Under the pieces are notes generated by a model. That model had not been told where the DNA came from. It saw only the letters and a list, made by a program, of their open reading frames with translations, and did no database searches. 64,000 nt of DNA from contig JASGIG010000001.1 in NCBI GenBank assembly GCA_047602055.1, positions 3,348,001 through 3,412,000 on the forward strand. The letters are read 5' to 3'. The stretch is from JAODBQ01 sp047602055 (lineage in GTDB: Bacteria; Actinomycetota; Acidimicrobiia; Acidimicrobiales; Ilumatobacteraceae). Below, piece by piece: positions 16,532 through 27,478 of the stretch. A program made the translations under genes and the position numbers. Position 1 is the stretch's first letter, and the number at the start of each line of letters is the position of its first letter.

Positions 16532-17791
16532 ATGAAATCAACCGTGTTCGCAAACGTGAACGTGTTTCCGGGGCATGGCGACAGCCTGCTGCGAGGGCTC
16601 GACGTGCTCGTCGACGGCACCACGATCAGATCGATTCGCCAGCACGGCGAAGATGCACGTTGGGGTGGGGACGACGAGGTGATCGACGGTGCCGGCAAGA
16701 CGTTGATGCCAGGCCTCATCGACGCTCATTACCACGCCGCGATCACCGGGATGCCCATCGGCGGGCAGCTCATGCCCGACTTGAACTACAGCATGATCGA
16801 CGCAGGGCGCCAGGCGACGGCGACGCTGATCCGCGGCTTCACCACCGTGCGGGATTGCGGCGGACCGACGTTCGGGCTCAAGCGAGCGATCGACGACGGT
16901 CTCGTCGCCGGGCCGCGCATCTATCCGGCCGGCGCGATGATCACGCAGACGTCGGGACACGCCGACTTTCGCTCGTCGACGGAGATCAGCCCGTGCTGCA
17001 GCGGCGTCGCGCACGTGGAGCGCATCGGTCTGTCGGTGATCGCCGACGGCGTCGACGCCGTGCTCAAGGCATCGCGAGAACAGCTGCGACTTGGCGCATC
17101 GCACCTGAAGCTCATGGCTGGCGGTGGCATCTCGTCCGCCTACGACCCGCTGGACGTCGTCCAGTACACGGAGGCCGAGCTGCGCGCCGGCGTCGACGCC
17201 GCCGAGAACTGGGGCACCTACGTCATGGTGCACGCGTACACCCCGCGCTCGGTCCAGCAGGCGCTGCGCGCCGGGGTTCGCTCGATCGAGCACGGGCACC
17301 TCGTCGACGAGGCGACCGTCCAGCAGATGGCCGAGGCAGGCGCGTGGTGGAGCCTGCAACCGTTCCTCGGCGAGGAGCAGTCGGAGGGACTGCCCCCGGC
17401 GTCGCTCGCCAAGCTCAGCGAGGTGGTGAAGGGCACCCATCGCTCGTATGAGCTGGCGATCAAGCACCGCATCAAGGTCGCATGGGGCTCGGACATCATG
17501 GCCTCCGACGGCTTCGCTCCTCGACAGCTCAGCATGCTGATGGCGATGACCCGCTGGTACTCCCCCGCGGAGGTGCTGGCGATGGCCACATCCGCCAACG
17601 GAGAGCTGTTGCAGCTCTCGGGCGCACGCAACCCCTACCCCGGTGTGCTGGGCCGCGTGGAGGAGGGCGCGATCGCCGACCTGCTCCTCGTCGACGGCGA
17701 TCCGCTGGCCCAGCTCTCCTTGCTCGGCGATCCCGAGCAGAACCTGGCTGCCATCATGAAGGACGGCGTGCTCGTCAAGCGGCGTTGCTGA
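16532..17791 (+). CDS. metal-dependent amidohydrolase (imidazolonepropionase / prolidase-like group)
   Basis: This 419-residue amidohydrolase-superfamily enzyme has metal ligands in LIDAHYHA (HxH), a carboxylated-lysine candidate in ASHLKLMAGGG, MVHAYTP, SIEHGHLVDE and the terminal aspartate in VAWGSDIMAS. The C-terminal small domain (EGAIADLLLVDGDPL) is typical of the group that includes imidazolonepropionase and the Xaa-Pro/Xaa-Arg dipeptidases. AGGGGA lies five bases before the ATG at 16532. It follows the aminotransferase on the same strand and faces the peptide-type ABC importer, so hydrolysis of an imported dipeptide or cyclic amide is a reasonable inference. Confidence 0.85.
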   Translation: MKSTVFANVNVFPGHGDSLLRGLDVLVDGTTIRSIRQHGEDARWGGDDEVIDGAGKTLMPGLIDAHYHAAITGMPIGGQLMPDLNYSMIDAGRQATATLIRGFTTVRDCGGPTFGLKRAIDDGLVAGPRIYPAGAMITQTSGHADFRSSTEISPCCSGVAHVERIGLSVIADGVDAVLKASREQLRLGASHLKLMAGGGISSAYDPLDVVQYTEAELRAGVDAAENWGTYVMVHAYTPRSVQQALRAGVRSIEHGHLVDEATVQQMAEAGAWWSLQPFLGEEQSEGLPPASLAKLSEVVKGTHRSYELAIKHRIKVAWGSDIMASDGFAPRQLSMLMAMTRWYSPAEVLAMATSANGELLQLSGARNPYPGVLGRVEEGAIADLLLVDGDPLAQLSLLGDPEQNLAAIMKDGVLVKRRC

Positions 17792-17798
17792 CGCCCGA

Positions 17799-18811
17799 CT
17801 ATCCGTGCAGATGGCAGGCGACCCAGCCATCCTCGCCGAGGCGCGTGCGTTCGGGCGCCACCTCGGCGCAGATCGCCATGGCCTGCGGGCAACGGGTGCG
17901 GAAGCTGCAGCCCGACGGTGGGTTCAACGGGTCGGGCGCGTCGGCGGTGAGGATGGTTCGAGGTCGGCTGCGCTGGATCACCGGGTTGGCGACCGGCACG
18001 GCCGAGAGCAGCGACCTGGTGTAGGGGTGCTGGGGCTCGCTGTAGATCTGCTCGGTCGGTCCCTCTTCGACGATGCCGCCGAGGTACATGACCGCCGTGC
18101 GGTCGGCCAGCCAGCGGACGACGGAGAGGTTGTGGGAGATGAACAGGTAGGCGATGCCGAGGTCCTCGCGCAGCTGCTCGAGGAGCTTGAGGATCTGGTT
18201 CTGGGTCGACACGTCGAGCGCCGAGACGGCCTCGTCCAAGACGATCAGATGGGGATGCAGCGCGATGGCCCGGGCGATGGCGATCCGCTGGCGCTGCCCG
18301 CCGGAGAACTCGTACGGATAGCGGGTGGCCGACGTCGCCGGCAGGCCGACCCGTGTGAGCAGGTCGCCGACGCGCTCGGCTCGCTCGGACGCGGTGAGCC
18401 GCTCGTGGACGCGCAGCGGCTCACCGATGACGTCGGCGATCATCGCCGACGGGGCCAGCGACGAGTACGGGTCCTGGAACACCATCTGCATGTGGCGTCG
18501 CAGCGGTCGCAGCTGCCGGCTGGTCAGGCCGGTGATGTCCTGACCGGCGACGCTGACCGAGCCGCTGTCGAGGTCGACGAGGCGCAGCAGCGCCCGGCCG
18601 GTCGTCGACTTCCCCGAACCGGACTCGCCGACGAGCCCGTACGTCTGCTGTGGTCGGATGCCGAACGAGACGTCGCGCACGGCATGCAGCCGCAGCCTGC
18701 GCTTGAACGTGCCCTGGCGGACCGGGAACGTGACGTTGACGCCGTCGGCGCGGGCGATCTCGGCCTGGCCGGGCGCGGCGACGAGCGAGGTGGACCGACC
18801 CGTGAAGTCCG

Positions 18812-18815
<4 letters not shown>
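17799..18815 (-). CDS. oligopeptide/dipeptide ABC transporter ATPase, OppF/DppF type
   Basis: This is a 338-residue ATPase: Walker A GESGSGKST, the ISHN switch, signature FSGGQRQRIAIARA, Walker B LIVLDEAVSALD, and the OppF-type C-terminal extension. The extension has the cysteine cluster CSFRTRCPQAMAIC, which carries an iron-sulfur cluster in related transporters. The ATG at 18815 overlaps the OppD stop (ATGA). It is last of the four cytosolic/membrane genes of the importer and converges on the amidohydrolase with only seven bases between. Works with the OppD-type ATPase; the importer drives uptake of the ligand of the 25127 lipoprotein. Confidence 0.92.
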
Positions 18816-19854
<1,039 letters not shown>

Positions 19855-19855
<1 letters not shown>

Positions 19856-20770
19856 CAGCGGCCTCGTGGCTCCCGACCGATCGCGTCGCGCAACCCGTCG
19901 CCGATGACGTTGAACGACAGCACGGTGAAGGCGATGGCGATGCCCGGCCAGACGATCAACCAGGGTTGCCTGGAGAAGTTGTTGTAGCCGCGCCCGAGCA
20001 TCAGGCCCCACGACGCCTGCGGCAGCTGCACGCCGAGGCCGAGGAAGCTGAGGCTGGCCTCGGCGAGCAGCGCGAAGCCGGCAGCCAGCGAGATCTGCAC
20101 GAGCAGCGGCGGCGAGCGCGCTCGGCAAGATCCGAGTCCTGATGATCCGCGCCGTCGGGGTGCCGATGGATCGCGAGGCCTCGACGAAGGTCTCCTCGCG
20201 GATCTCCAGCACCGAGCCGCGCACGATGCGGACGAAGTTCGGCGCGAAGACGATGCCGACGGCGGTCATCGCGTTGCGCAGGTTCGGACCGAGGATGCCG
20301 GCGATGGCGATCGCAAGGATCAACGGCGGAAACGACTGCAGCGCATCGGTGGTGCGCATCACGATCATGTCGAGCGCGCCGCCGAAGTAGCCGGCGACGA
20401 GGCCAGGCACGACGCCGACGACGAGCGCGATGGACACCGCCAGGGCGGCGGCCTGCAAGGCCACCCGGGTGCCAGCGATCAACCGTGACAGCGTGTCGCG
20501 GCCCAGCTCGTCGGTGCCGAGGAGATGGCCGTTGGCGAACGGTCCGGCGAGCGCTTCGGACAGGTGCTGCTGGTTCGGTGGGTAGGGGACGATCGCGGGT
20601 CCGATGATCGCGACGATCAGCAGGAACAGCACGAAGCCCAGCGCGATGACCGCGCCGCGGTTGGTGCGCAGCCGTCGCAGGAAGCGGCGGCGGGCGCTCA
20701 ACCCGACCGGCGCGGCCGTCGGCCTGCGGTCGCCCGACGGCTCGACGAGATCGGTGGTCACCTCGCTCAT
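19855..20770 (-). CDS. oligopeptide/dipeptide ABC permease, OppC type (frame break near 20112)
   Basis: The N-terminal extension is long and polar, followed by the first helix (GAVIALGFVLFLLIVAIIGP), the LLGTDELGRDTLSRLI periplasmic signature of OppC permeases and the EAA cytosolic loop ending at EASRSIGTPTARII. The frame then derails near 20112 (one extra base) and resumes as LVQISLAAGFALLAEASLSF to the end at 19855. Corrected length is 915 nt (304 residues), full size. The ATG at 20770 overlaps the OppB stop (ATGA). Forms the transmembrane pore with OppB. Confidence 0.8.
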
Positions 20771-21712
20771 CCGAAGCGCACCTTCGGGTTGAAGTAGCCG
20801 TACGACAGGTCGACGACCAGGTTGCACAGCAGCACCAGCACCGTGGTCAACATCACGACGCCTTGGATGATCGGCAGGTCCCGCCGTTGCACGGCAGCGA
20901 TCGCCAGCTGCCCGATGCCGGGGATGCCGAACACCTGCTCGATCACCACCGAGCCGCCGAGCGCGAAGGCGACCTGCGTGCCGAACGCGGTGACCACCGG
21001 GATGGCTGCGTTCTTCGTGGCGTGCTTGACGACCACCTGCCGGCTGCGGAGCCCTTTGGCACGCGCTGTACGGATGTAGTCCTCGCCGAGCACGCCGATG
21101 AGCGAGCTGCGCAGCTGGCGGGCGATGACGGCCGCCGAGGCCAGGCCGAGGGTCACCCACGGCAGGATCAGGTGCCTCGCCCACTCCCAGGGATCCTGGG
21201 AGAACGGCACGAAGCTGGTGGCCGGGAGCCACGAGCTCCAGATCGCGAAGACGAGGATCAGCAGCATGGCGACGAAGTAGTTCGGCATGGCGAGCACTGC
21301 CGCCGCGCCGACGCCGATCACCCGATCCAGCCAACGCCGGTGGAAGACCGCCGAGGCGATCCCCGCCGGGACGCCGATCAGGAGGGTCAGCAGCATCGCT
21401 CCGACTGCGAGGGACAGCGTCGCCGGCAGCCGCTGCGTGATCGCCGCGGTGACCTCCTGCGAGGAGTACAGCGACCGCCCCAGGTCGCCAGCGCGCCGCG
21501 TTGCTCACCCACCGCCAGTACTGCTCGACGATCGAGTCGTCGAGCCCGAGCTGGGCGCGCATCGCCTCGATCTGCTGCTGCGTCGGATTCTCGCCGGCCA
21601 GGGTGGCCGCTGGGTCGCCCGGCACGAGCTTGATCATCGAGAAGACGATCACCGACACGAGCAGCAGCACCGGGATGGAGATCAGCAGCCGCCGGACGAT
21701 CAACCGGAGCAC
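20767..21712 (-). CDS. oligopeptide/dipeptide ABC permease, OppB type (frame break near 21490)
   Basis: The GTG at 21712 opens a canonical OppB N-terminus, LIVRRLLISIPVLLLVSVIV, then LVPGDPA and YWRWVSNAARGDLGRS once one extra base near 21490 is ignored. The following 209 residues contain all remaining helices and the EAA loop (RTARAKGLRSRQVVVKHATK). Corrected length is 945 nt (314 residues), as expected for the family. It is first gene of the permease/ATPase operon. The TetR gene starts the same strand upstream with a 33-base gap, so both may share a transcript. Confidence 0.8.
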
Positions 21713-21745
21713 GGGCGCTCCCTCCCCTCGACGAAGACGTTCACG

Positions 21746-22465
21746 TCACTCGCCGTCGCGCACGCCCAGGATGCGGCACCAGCTGAGGGTCATGGCGCGC
21801 ACGACGGCATCCTCGTCGTAGGCCTGACCGCCGAGGCACCAGTAGTAGCAGAAGCGGGCGCGCATGGTGAACAGCAGTTCGGCGACGATCGGCGGGTCGA
21901 GCGTCGCGTCGACCGAGCCAGCGCGCTGCCAGCGCGAGATGGCGGCGGCGAGGCGCTCGATCTCACGCCGGCGAGCCTCCAGACGGAGCTGGCGGAGCGA
22001 CTCGTCCACCGTGAGCAGTTGCTCGACGAGCACGCTGATGGCCTCGTGCTGCTTGTAGGAGCTGATGAAGCCGCGGTTGGCCTGGTCGATTCGCTCGATC
22101 AAGCTGTCCGTCTCGACGTGGGAGGCGCTCTCTACCTGCTCGATGATGTCCGCGATCACCCGCTCGGCCACCACCCGGAGCGCGTCGAGTCGATCGGTGA
22201 AGTACGTATAGAAGGTGCCCCGGGCCACGCCGGCTTCGGCGATGATGTCCTCGACGGTGGTGTCGAGGTAGCCCTTCTGCACGAACACCTGCTGGGCCGC
22301 GTCGACGATCTTGGTGCGAGTCCGGTGGCCACGCGGGGTTCCGTGCGTGACGTGCCGTGCCCGCCGCTCGGCACCGGTTCCCGCGGCGATCCATCCACCA
22401 CGGGTGCGACGTTGGCCAGTCGCTTCGGACGACGGCGCTGCGGACGCACGTTGCGCATCGGTCAT
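21746..22465 (-). CDS. TetR-family regulator, probable controller of the peptide-type island
   Basis: This 239-residue protein has a polar, disordered leader of about 50 residues. The TetR DNA-binding domain follows: KIVDAAQQVFVQKGYLDTTV and EDIIAEAGVARGTFYTYF. A long helical ligand/dimer domain ends RILGVRDGE. The ATG at 22465 follows a TTGGAG sequence. It lies inside the importer operon, upstream of the permeases and downstream of the hydrolase and receptor genes. The paired 16-bp operators at both ends of the island are the obvious candidates for its target, which is an inference from proximity. Confidence 0.82.
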   Translation of the reverse strand: MTDAQRASAAPSSEATGQRRTRGGWIAAGTGAERRARHVTHGTPRGHRTRTKIVDAAQQVFVQKGYLDTTVEDIIAEAGVARGTFYTYFTDRLDALRVVAERVIADIIEQVESASHVETDSLIERIDQANRGFISSYKQHEAISVLVEQLLTVDESLRQLRLEARRREIERLAAAISRWQRAGSVDATLDPPIVAELLFTMRARFCYYWCLGGQAYDEDAVVRAMTLSWCRILGVRDGE

Positions 22466-22572
22466 GGGGACTCCAAGTGGGCGGCGATCATGGGCACACG
22501 ATTGCAGCCGCGCTCCACCCTGATGTGTGTCGTACGTTCGAACGCGGGTCGACGGCCGGGCCTGCTGCGCCA

Positions 22573-23449
22573 TCAGCCGGCCGTGTGCTCGACGATCGAC
22601 GGGATCATCTCGAACAGCACGCTGCGTGGGATCTCGTGACCGACGCCCTCCAGGGTGACCAGCTTGGCGCCGAGGATCTCGCTGGCCAGGGCGACGCCGT
22701 GCGGATAGGGCAGGATCGGGTCCTCGGTGCCGTGGATGACGAGCGTCGGCGTGGTGATCTCGCCGAGACGATGGCGCCACGACGGCGCGGCCCCCACGAC
22801 ACGGGAGTGGTTCGCCGTGTTCGCGTAGCACCGCGCCCGCTCGATCTCGCTCCCCCGGAGGGCCCGGTCGGCGGTCTCGTCGTACGGATGCCGGGTGCCG
22901 GCGAGGATCCGGTTCATCGTGATGACCGCATCAAGGGTGGCCTCGGGGTCGGCGCGATCGAGCATCATCCGGTCGGCCATGCCGGCGACGACGGCCGGCC
23001 ACGGCCCGGGCAGCGCCGAGGCCGACGGCTCGTCGCTGAGCATGGACACCGCGGACGGGTCGGGACTGGTCATCATCAACGTCAGCGTCCGCACCCGGTC
23101 GGAGTGGGCCAGCGTGGCCAGTTGGGCGATCATCCCGCCCATCGACATGCCGGCGAGGTGAGCGGAACCGAGGCCGAGCGCATCGATCAGTCCGACGACG
23201 TCGTCGGCGAGATCCTGCAACGTGTAGCCGGGTCGACCGAGCGGGAAGTTCGACGACTGGCCGGTGTCGCGGTTGTCGAACCGGATCACGTGTCGTCCCT
23301 GGTCGGCGAGCTCCCGGCAGAACTCCTCCCGCCAGACGAGCATCGACGAGGTCGCGCCGGAGACGAACACGATCGGCGGTGCGCCTGCATCGCCGAACTG
23401 CTCGACGCACAGCTCGACACCAGGGAAGCTCGATCATCTTGGTGGTCAT
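22573..23449 (-). CDS. alpha/beta hydrolase (frame break near 23421)
   Basis: This is an alpha/beta-hydrolase fold protein of the 3-oxoadipate enol-lactonase/esterase class. RFDNRDTGQS is the oxyanion-side strand, GMSMGGM carries the nucleophile serine, GTEDPILPYPHG the acid and GVGHEIPRSV the histidine. The ATG at 23449 has GGAGG seven bases upstream and encodes MTTKMIELP; one extra base near 23421 must be skipped to reach GVELCVEQFG and the main domain. Corrected length is 876 nt (291 residues). It sits between the receptor and TetR genes and so likely hydrolyses an ester or lactone in the imported substrate or its breakdown product. Confidence 0.8.
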
Positions 23450-23518
23450 TGCATTCCTCCGTCAGGAGTGACCCGGCGGTCGCGAGGTGTCGCGACCGCC
23501 GGGTCACGTCGGTTCACG

Positions 23519-25127
23519 TCAGTCGGTCTTGGTGACGCCGCGGATCGAGAAGAAGTCGTTGAAGTTCTGAACGCTCTTCGCCGCACCGATCAGCATCTGC
23601 GAGTTGCAGACGATGACCACACCGCGGTCCGCTCTCGAGCACCAGCCCACCCATCTGCTGGATGATCGGCCCCTGGGTCGCGGTGTCGACCGCGGCGGCA
23701 GCCTGGCCGAACAGCGCCTCGAAGCCGTCGGGCGAGTAGCCCTTCGGGTTGTAGGTCCCGCCCGGCATGTACATGCGCTGCCAGAACGCCAGGACGTCGG
23801 GCCGGCTGGCGTCGAAGCTGCCGAGATACGCGTCGGTCTCCTGCTTGGTGATCGACGTGATGAACTGCGCCGTGTCCTGGACGAGCGCTTCGGCCTGGAT
23901 CCCGATGTCCGCCAGGGCCGCCTGCAGGGCCTCGAACAAGGTCGTGAACTGCGGGATGTTGGGCACCACGACCTGCATCTTGAAGCCGTCGGGCACGCCG
24001 GCGTCGGCCAGGAGCTGCTTGGCCTGGGCGACGTCGAAGGTGCCGACCGCGTCGAGTGAGGTGTCGGTGTTGCGCGCCCAGAAGCCCTCCGGGTACGGCT
24101 GCGTCGACGACGTGCAGCCGCCCTGATAGATGGCGGTGGTGATCGACTGGCGGTCCAGCGCGTGGCTGATGGCCAGGCGGACACGCGAGTCGCTGAGGTG
24201 ATCGGCCGAGGTGTTGAGCACGAGCGAGTCGCTGGCCGTTCCGGCGAGCACGATCGCCTGGAGCCCCTTGCCCTCGAGCTCGCCGCGCAGAGCCGGCGGG
24301 AGGTTCGCGGCATCGACCTGCCCGGACTGCAGCGCGGCGCTGCGCGTCGCGTCGTCGGGGAGGATCGAGACGTCGATCCCGGCGAGACCGGTCGAGGCGG
24401 CGTCGTAGTAGTCGGCCCAGCGGCTGTAGCTCAGCTTGGCCGGGTCGAAGCTGGTCAGGGTGAACGGCCCCGAGCCAACCGGGGCGCGATCGACCGCGTC
24501 CGCGTCGAACGTCGACGGCGCGACCATCATGCCGCCGCGGTCGCTGAGGATCGCGGCGAGCCGGCCACCCTCGGCATCCACCGTGATGACCACCGTCTGC
24601 GCGTCCGTCGCGGTGATCCCGGTGATGTGCGAGAGGTCGGCGGCAACGCGCGACTGGGCCAGCGTCTTCGCCCGCTCGAGGTTGGCCTTGACCGCAGCCG
24701 CATCGAGCGGCGAACCGTCCTGGAACGTGCGACCGCTCGCCAGGTGCAGCGTGAACGTCGAGCCGTCCGCCGACAGGTCCCACGACGTGGCGATGCCCGG
24801 CGACAGCGTCCCGTCGGCATTGCGACGCACCAGCGCGTCGTACAGCGGATCGAGCAGCGGAAGCGATGCCGTCGAGTTCTTGAGCGGGTCGAGCGAGTCG
24901 ACGGTCACGCTGAAGCCGTAGCGAAACGTGGCGTCGCGATCGCCGGTGACCGTGGTCTGCGGCGTGCTGCCGGCACCGCCGTCGGCAACGTTGCCGCTGG
25001 CGCTGGCGCTCGCGCTCGTCGTGCTGGCGGCGGTGCTCGCGCTCTTCGAGCCGTTCGAGCTGCCGCACGCACTGGCCACCAGGGCCAGGCAGCCGACGAC
25101 GAATCCGCACCTTGCGAGTTTGGACAT
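23519..25127 (-). CDS. oligopeptide/dipeptide ABC substrate-binding lipoprotein (frame break near 23630)
   Basis: This family 5 extracytoplasmic receptor (SBP_bac_5) has a lipoprotein signal whose hydrophobic core ends at ASACGSS, giving the lipid-modified cysteine. A Ser/Ala tether follows, then the domain I opening TFRYGFSVTVDSLDPLKNST, SWDLSADGSTFTLHLASG (the family signature) and domain III. One extra base near 23630 separates the last 45 codons; corrected length is 1608 nt (535 residues). AGGAGGGGG precedes the ATG at 25127. The double operator lies about 50 bases upstream. It determines what the Opp-type transporter imports; the ligand cannot be predicted from sequence alone. Confidence 0.85.
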
Positions 25128-25175
25128 GTCCCCCTCCTGAGACGGCACCGTCCGTCGATGCCGATGGGAGGCTAG

Positions 25176-25208
25176 TCGACATCAATGCCGAGTCGACAAC
25201 TATGCCGA
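25176..25208. promoter_or_regulatory. double 16-bp operator upstream of the receptor gene
   Basis: TCGACATCAATGCCGA (25176-25191) and TCGACAACTATGCCGA (25193-25208) are separated by a single G, the same spacing as the pair at 15206-15242, and the right-hand box continues GACTT... as there. The position, about 50-80 bases upstream of the minus-strand receptor gene, suits repression of its promoter. Confidence 0.65.
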
Positions 25209-25308
25209 CTTGCTTCGGACAATAAGATGCCCGCACGCTCGCTGGGGTGGGGCGCGCCAGGGTTGACGATGCGAATGGCCAGGTCGTTCAGGCCCGATGG
25301 GCCGGGCG

Positions 25309-25737
25309 TCAGCTCAGGCCGTTGGCGGCGAGCCAGTCCGTGGCTCGGCGCTTCGAGGCGCGGGACAACCAGGCGTCCTGGATCACCTCGGCCAGCTCGC
25401 CTCGGGTCAGCTCGCCAAGCCGGCTGGCACGCACCAGCACGGACAGGTGGCCGTCGAAGTGCGGCGTCGTGAAGAACGGCGTCGACGGGTCGTCGACGAG
25501 GGCGGCCTTCTCGTCGGCCGACTCGACCCAGATGCAGATGACGTCGTCGTAGCGCTCCCCGGTCGCCGGATCGACGGCGTCCGGCCTCGGGTTGCGGAAG
25601 AACACGAACGACTTGCCGCCCACCTGGTACACGGGGCGGTCCTGCTTCTCGTCGTACACGGTGACGTGCGGCATCCCCAGCGCGAGCGCATGGACGTCGT
25701 GCATCGTCGCCGGCCGATCGGCGGACGCGCCGGCCAT
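25309..25737 (-). CDS. MmcQ/YjbR-family protein
   Basis: This is a 142-residue single-domain protein of the MmcQ/YjbR (CyaY-like fold, double-wing) family; function is unassigned though DNA binding has been proposed from structure. Family features are ALALGMPHVTVYD, the VYQVGGKSFVFFRNP strand, and TPHFDGHLSVLVR followed by ELAEVIQDAWLSRASKR. It follows the PPOX-fold gene with three bases between and is therefore co-transcribed. Confidence 0.8.
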   Translation of the reverse strand: MAGASADRPATMHDVHALALGMPHVTVYDEKQDRPVYQVGGKSFVFFRNPRPDAVDPATGERYDDVICIWVESADEKAALVDDPSTPFFTTPHFDGHLSVLVRASRLGELTRGELAEVIQDAWLSRASKRRATDWLAANGLS

Positions 25738-25740
25738 GCG

Positions 25741-26166
25741 TCAGCGCAGCTTGCCGAAGTCGTGGGTGCGCCAGTGCTCCGGGGTGAGCACGGCGACCAC
25801 GGAGTCCTCGGTGCTCGGGTTGTTGTCGGCGTACCACTGGCCGAGCTGCGGCCCGAGGTAGCGCGTGGCCATCTGCAGGTCGTCACGCTGGGTGCGCTCG
25901 ACCATCACCGGCCCCTCGACGGACACGTACTTGTACGGCGGCTCCTCGGTCTGCACCGTCATCGTCGCCCGGCCGGCGGCGCGCAGCAGGCGGGTCTTGG
26001 CCGACGTGCCGTTCATCCCGATCAGCACCCGCCCGTCCTCGAACTGGTACCAGATCGGCAGGGCCATCGGGCCCCGTCCGGGCTCGTCGATCGCCAGGAT
26101 GCCGACGTGCACGTCGGCGAGGAAGGCCTCGCGCTCCTCGGGCGTCATCGATCCGTCTGCAGCCAT
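25741..26166 (-). CDS. PPOX-class pyridoxamine 5'-phosphate oxidase-like protein
   Basis: This 141-residue split-beta-barrel protein is of the FMN/F420-binding PPOX class. MTPEEREAFLADVHVGILAI, PMALPIWYQFEDGRVLIGMN and ATMTVQTEEPPYKYVSVEGP give the cofactor barrel. Actinobacterial members often bind F420 and reduce quinones or other acceptors, but this cannot be assigned here. The ATG at 26166 has a GGGGGAG ribosome site. First of two genes with the MmcQ-like protein and divergent from the serine hydrolase at 26245. Confidence 0.82.
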   Translation of the reverse strand: MAADGSMTPEEREAFLADVHVGILAIDEPGRGPMALPIWYQFEDGRVLIGMNGTSAKTRLLRAAGRATMTVQTEEPPYKYVSVEGPVMVERTQRDDLQMATRYLGPQLGQWYADNNPSTEDSVVAVLTPEHWRTHDFGKLR

Positions 26167-26244
26167 CGCTCCCCCTCGTTCGTCGGGCGCCTCCATCATG
26201 CCGGGCCGCGGCTACGGTCGCTCGCACCGACAAGAGGGGTTGAG

Positions 26245-27381
26245 ATGGCTGAGATCTCGGGGTTCTGCAACGAGCCGTTCGGCAAGCTGGTCGACGTGCT
26301 GTCGTCGACGATCGACGCCGGCGGCGACCTCGGCGCGTCCGTGGCGATGACCGTCGACGGCGAGCTGGTCGCCGACTTCTGGGGCGGCTTCACCGACCCG
26401 GAGCGCACCAGGCCGTGGCAGCAGGACACGCTCGTCAACGTGTGGTCGACGACGAAGACGATGACCTCGCTCGCCGCGCTGGTCCTCGTCGATCGCGGCC
26501 TGCTCGACGTCGACGCCCCGGTCGCCCAGTACTGGCCGGAGTTCGCCGCCAACGGCAAGGACGACATCCGCGTCCGCCATCTGATGTCGCACACCTCGGG
26601 CGTCTCCGGCTGGGCGCAGCCGGTGGTGACGGAGGACATCTACGACCCGGTGCGCTCCGTCGAGAAGCTCGCCGCCCAGGCGCCGTGGTGGGAGCCCGGC
26701 ACGGCGTCGGGCTACCACGCGCTGAACCAGGGCCACCTCGTCGGTGAGGTCGTCCGGCGGATCAGCGGCCGCTCGCTGGGGACGTTCTTCGCCGAAGAGA
26801 TCGCCGGGCCCCTCGGCGCCGACTTCCACATCGGCCTGCCGGCGTCGGAGGACGCCCGGGTGGCGACGATCATCCCCCCACCGCCGCTGCCGTTCGACAT
26901 GGAGGCGATGAACCTCGACTCGCCCGCCGTCAAGACGTTCACCGGCCCAGCGGCCGATGCCAACTCCGCCAACACCGAGGCGTGGCGTCGCGCCGAGATC
27001 GGTGCGGCCAACGGCCACGGCAACGCCCGCTCCGTCGTGCGCTGCCAGTCGGCGATCGTCAACGGCGGCACCCACGACGGCGTGCAACTGCTGTCGCCGG
27101 CAACCATCGACCGGATCTTCGAGCAGCAGTCCTCGGGCGTCGACCTCGTGCTCGGCATCCCGCTGCGCTTCGGCATCGGCTACGGCCTGCCCGAGCCGCA
27201 GTCGCTGCCCTACCTGCCCGACGACCGCATCTGCTTCTGGGGTGGTTGGGGCGGTTCGGTGATCATCAACGACGTCGGCCGCCACGTCTGCTTCTCGTAC
27301 ATGATGAACCAGATGGCCCCGGGCATCATCGGCGGCCCGACAGCCGAGGTACTGCTGACCGCGCTGTACGCCTCGCTCTGA
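26245..27381 (+). CDS. serine hydrolase, beta-lactamase class C / EstB-like
   Basis: This 378-residue member of the beta-lactamase-fold serine hydrolases has nucleophile motif STTK (SxxK) in VNVWSTTKTMTSLA, second motif Y in SGYHALNQGHLVGEV and LMSHTSGVSGW. This subgroup is mostly esterases and D-aminopeptidase-like enzymes rather than true beta-lactamases. No signal peptide is visible, so it is probably cytosolic. AGAGGGG precedes the ATG at 26245. An 81-bp repeat starts at its stop codon, before the sulfatase gene. Confidence 0.87.
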   Translation: MAEISGFCNEPFGKLVDVLSSTIDAGGDLGASVAMTVDGELVADFWGGFTDPERTRPWQQDTLVNVWSTTKTMTSLAALVLVDRGLLDVDAPVAQYWPEFAANGKDDIRVRHLMSHTSGVSGWAQPVVTEDIYDPVRSVEKLAAQAPWWEPGTASGYHALNQGHLVGEVVRRISGRSLGTFFAEEIAGPLGADFHIGLPASEDARVATIIPPPPLPFDMEAMNLDSPAVKTFTGPAADANSANTEAWRRAEIGAANGHGNARSVVRCQSAIVNGGTHDGVQLLSPATIDRIFEQQSSGVDLVLGIPLRFGIGYGLPEPQSLPYLPDDRICFWGGWGGSVIINDVGRHVCFSYMMNQMAPGIIGGPTAEVLLTALYASL

Positions 27382-27462
27382 TCATGTTCGTGCTTCGCTC
27401 GCAGCCAAGCTGCTCCCTGCGCCTACCGTGCCCGCCGCCTCCGCTGCGCTTCGGCGCTCGCC
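27382..27462 (-). repeat. 81-bp dispersed intergenic repeat, family D copy 1
   Basis: On the minus strand it reads GGCGAGCGCCGAAGCGCAGC... through GCAGCTTGGCTGC to GAACATGA. Copies of identical length are at 35435-35515 and 63166-63246. It begins directly after the serine hydrolase stop and fills most of the gap before the sulfatase. Confidence 0.7.
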
Positions 27463-27478
27463 GCGTCTTGGATCGGTG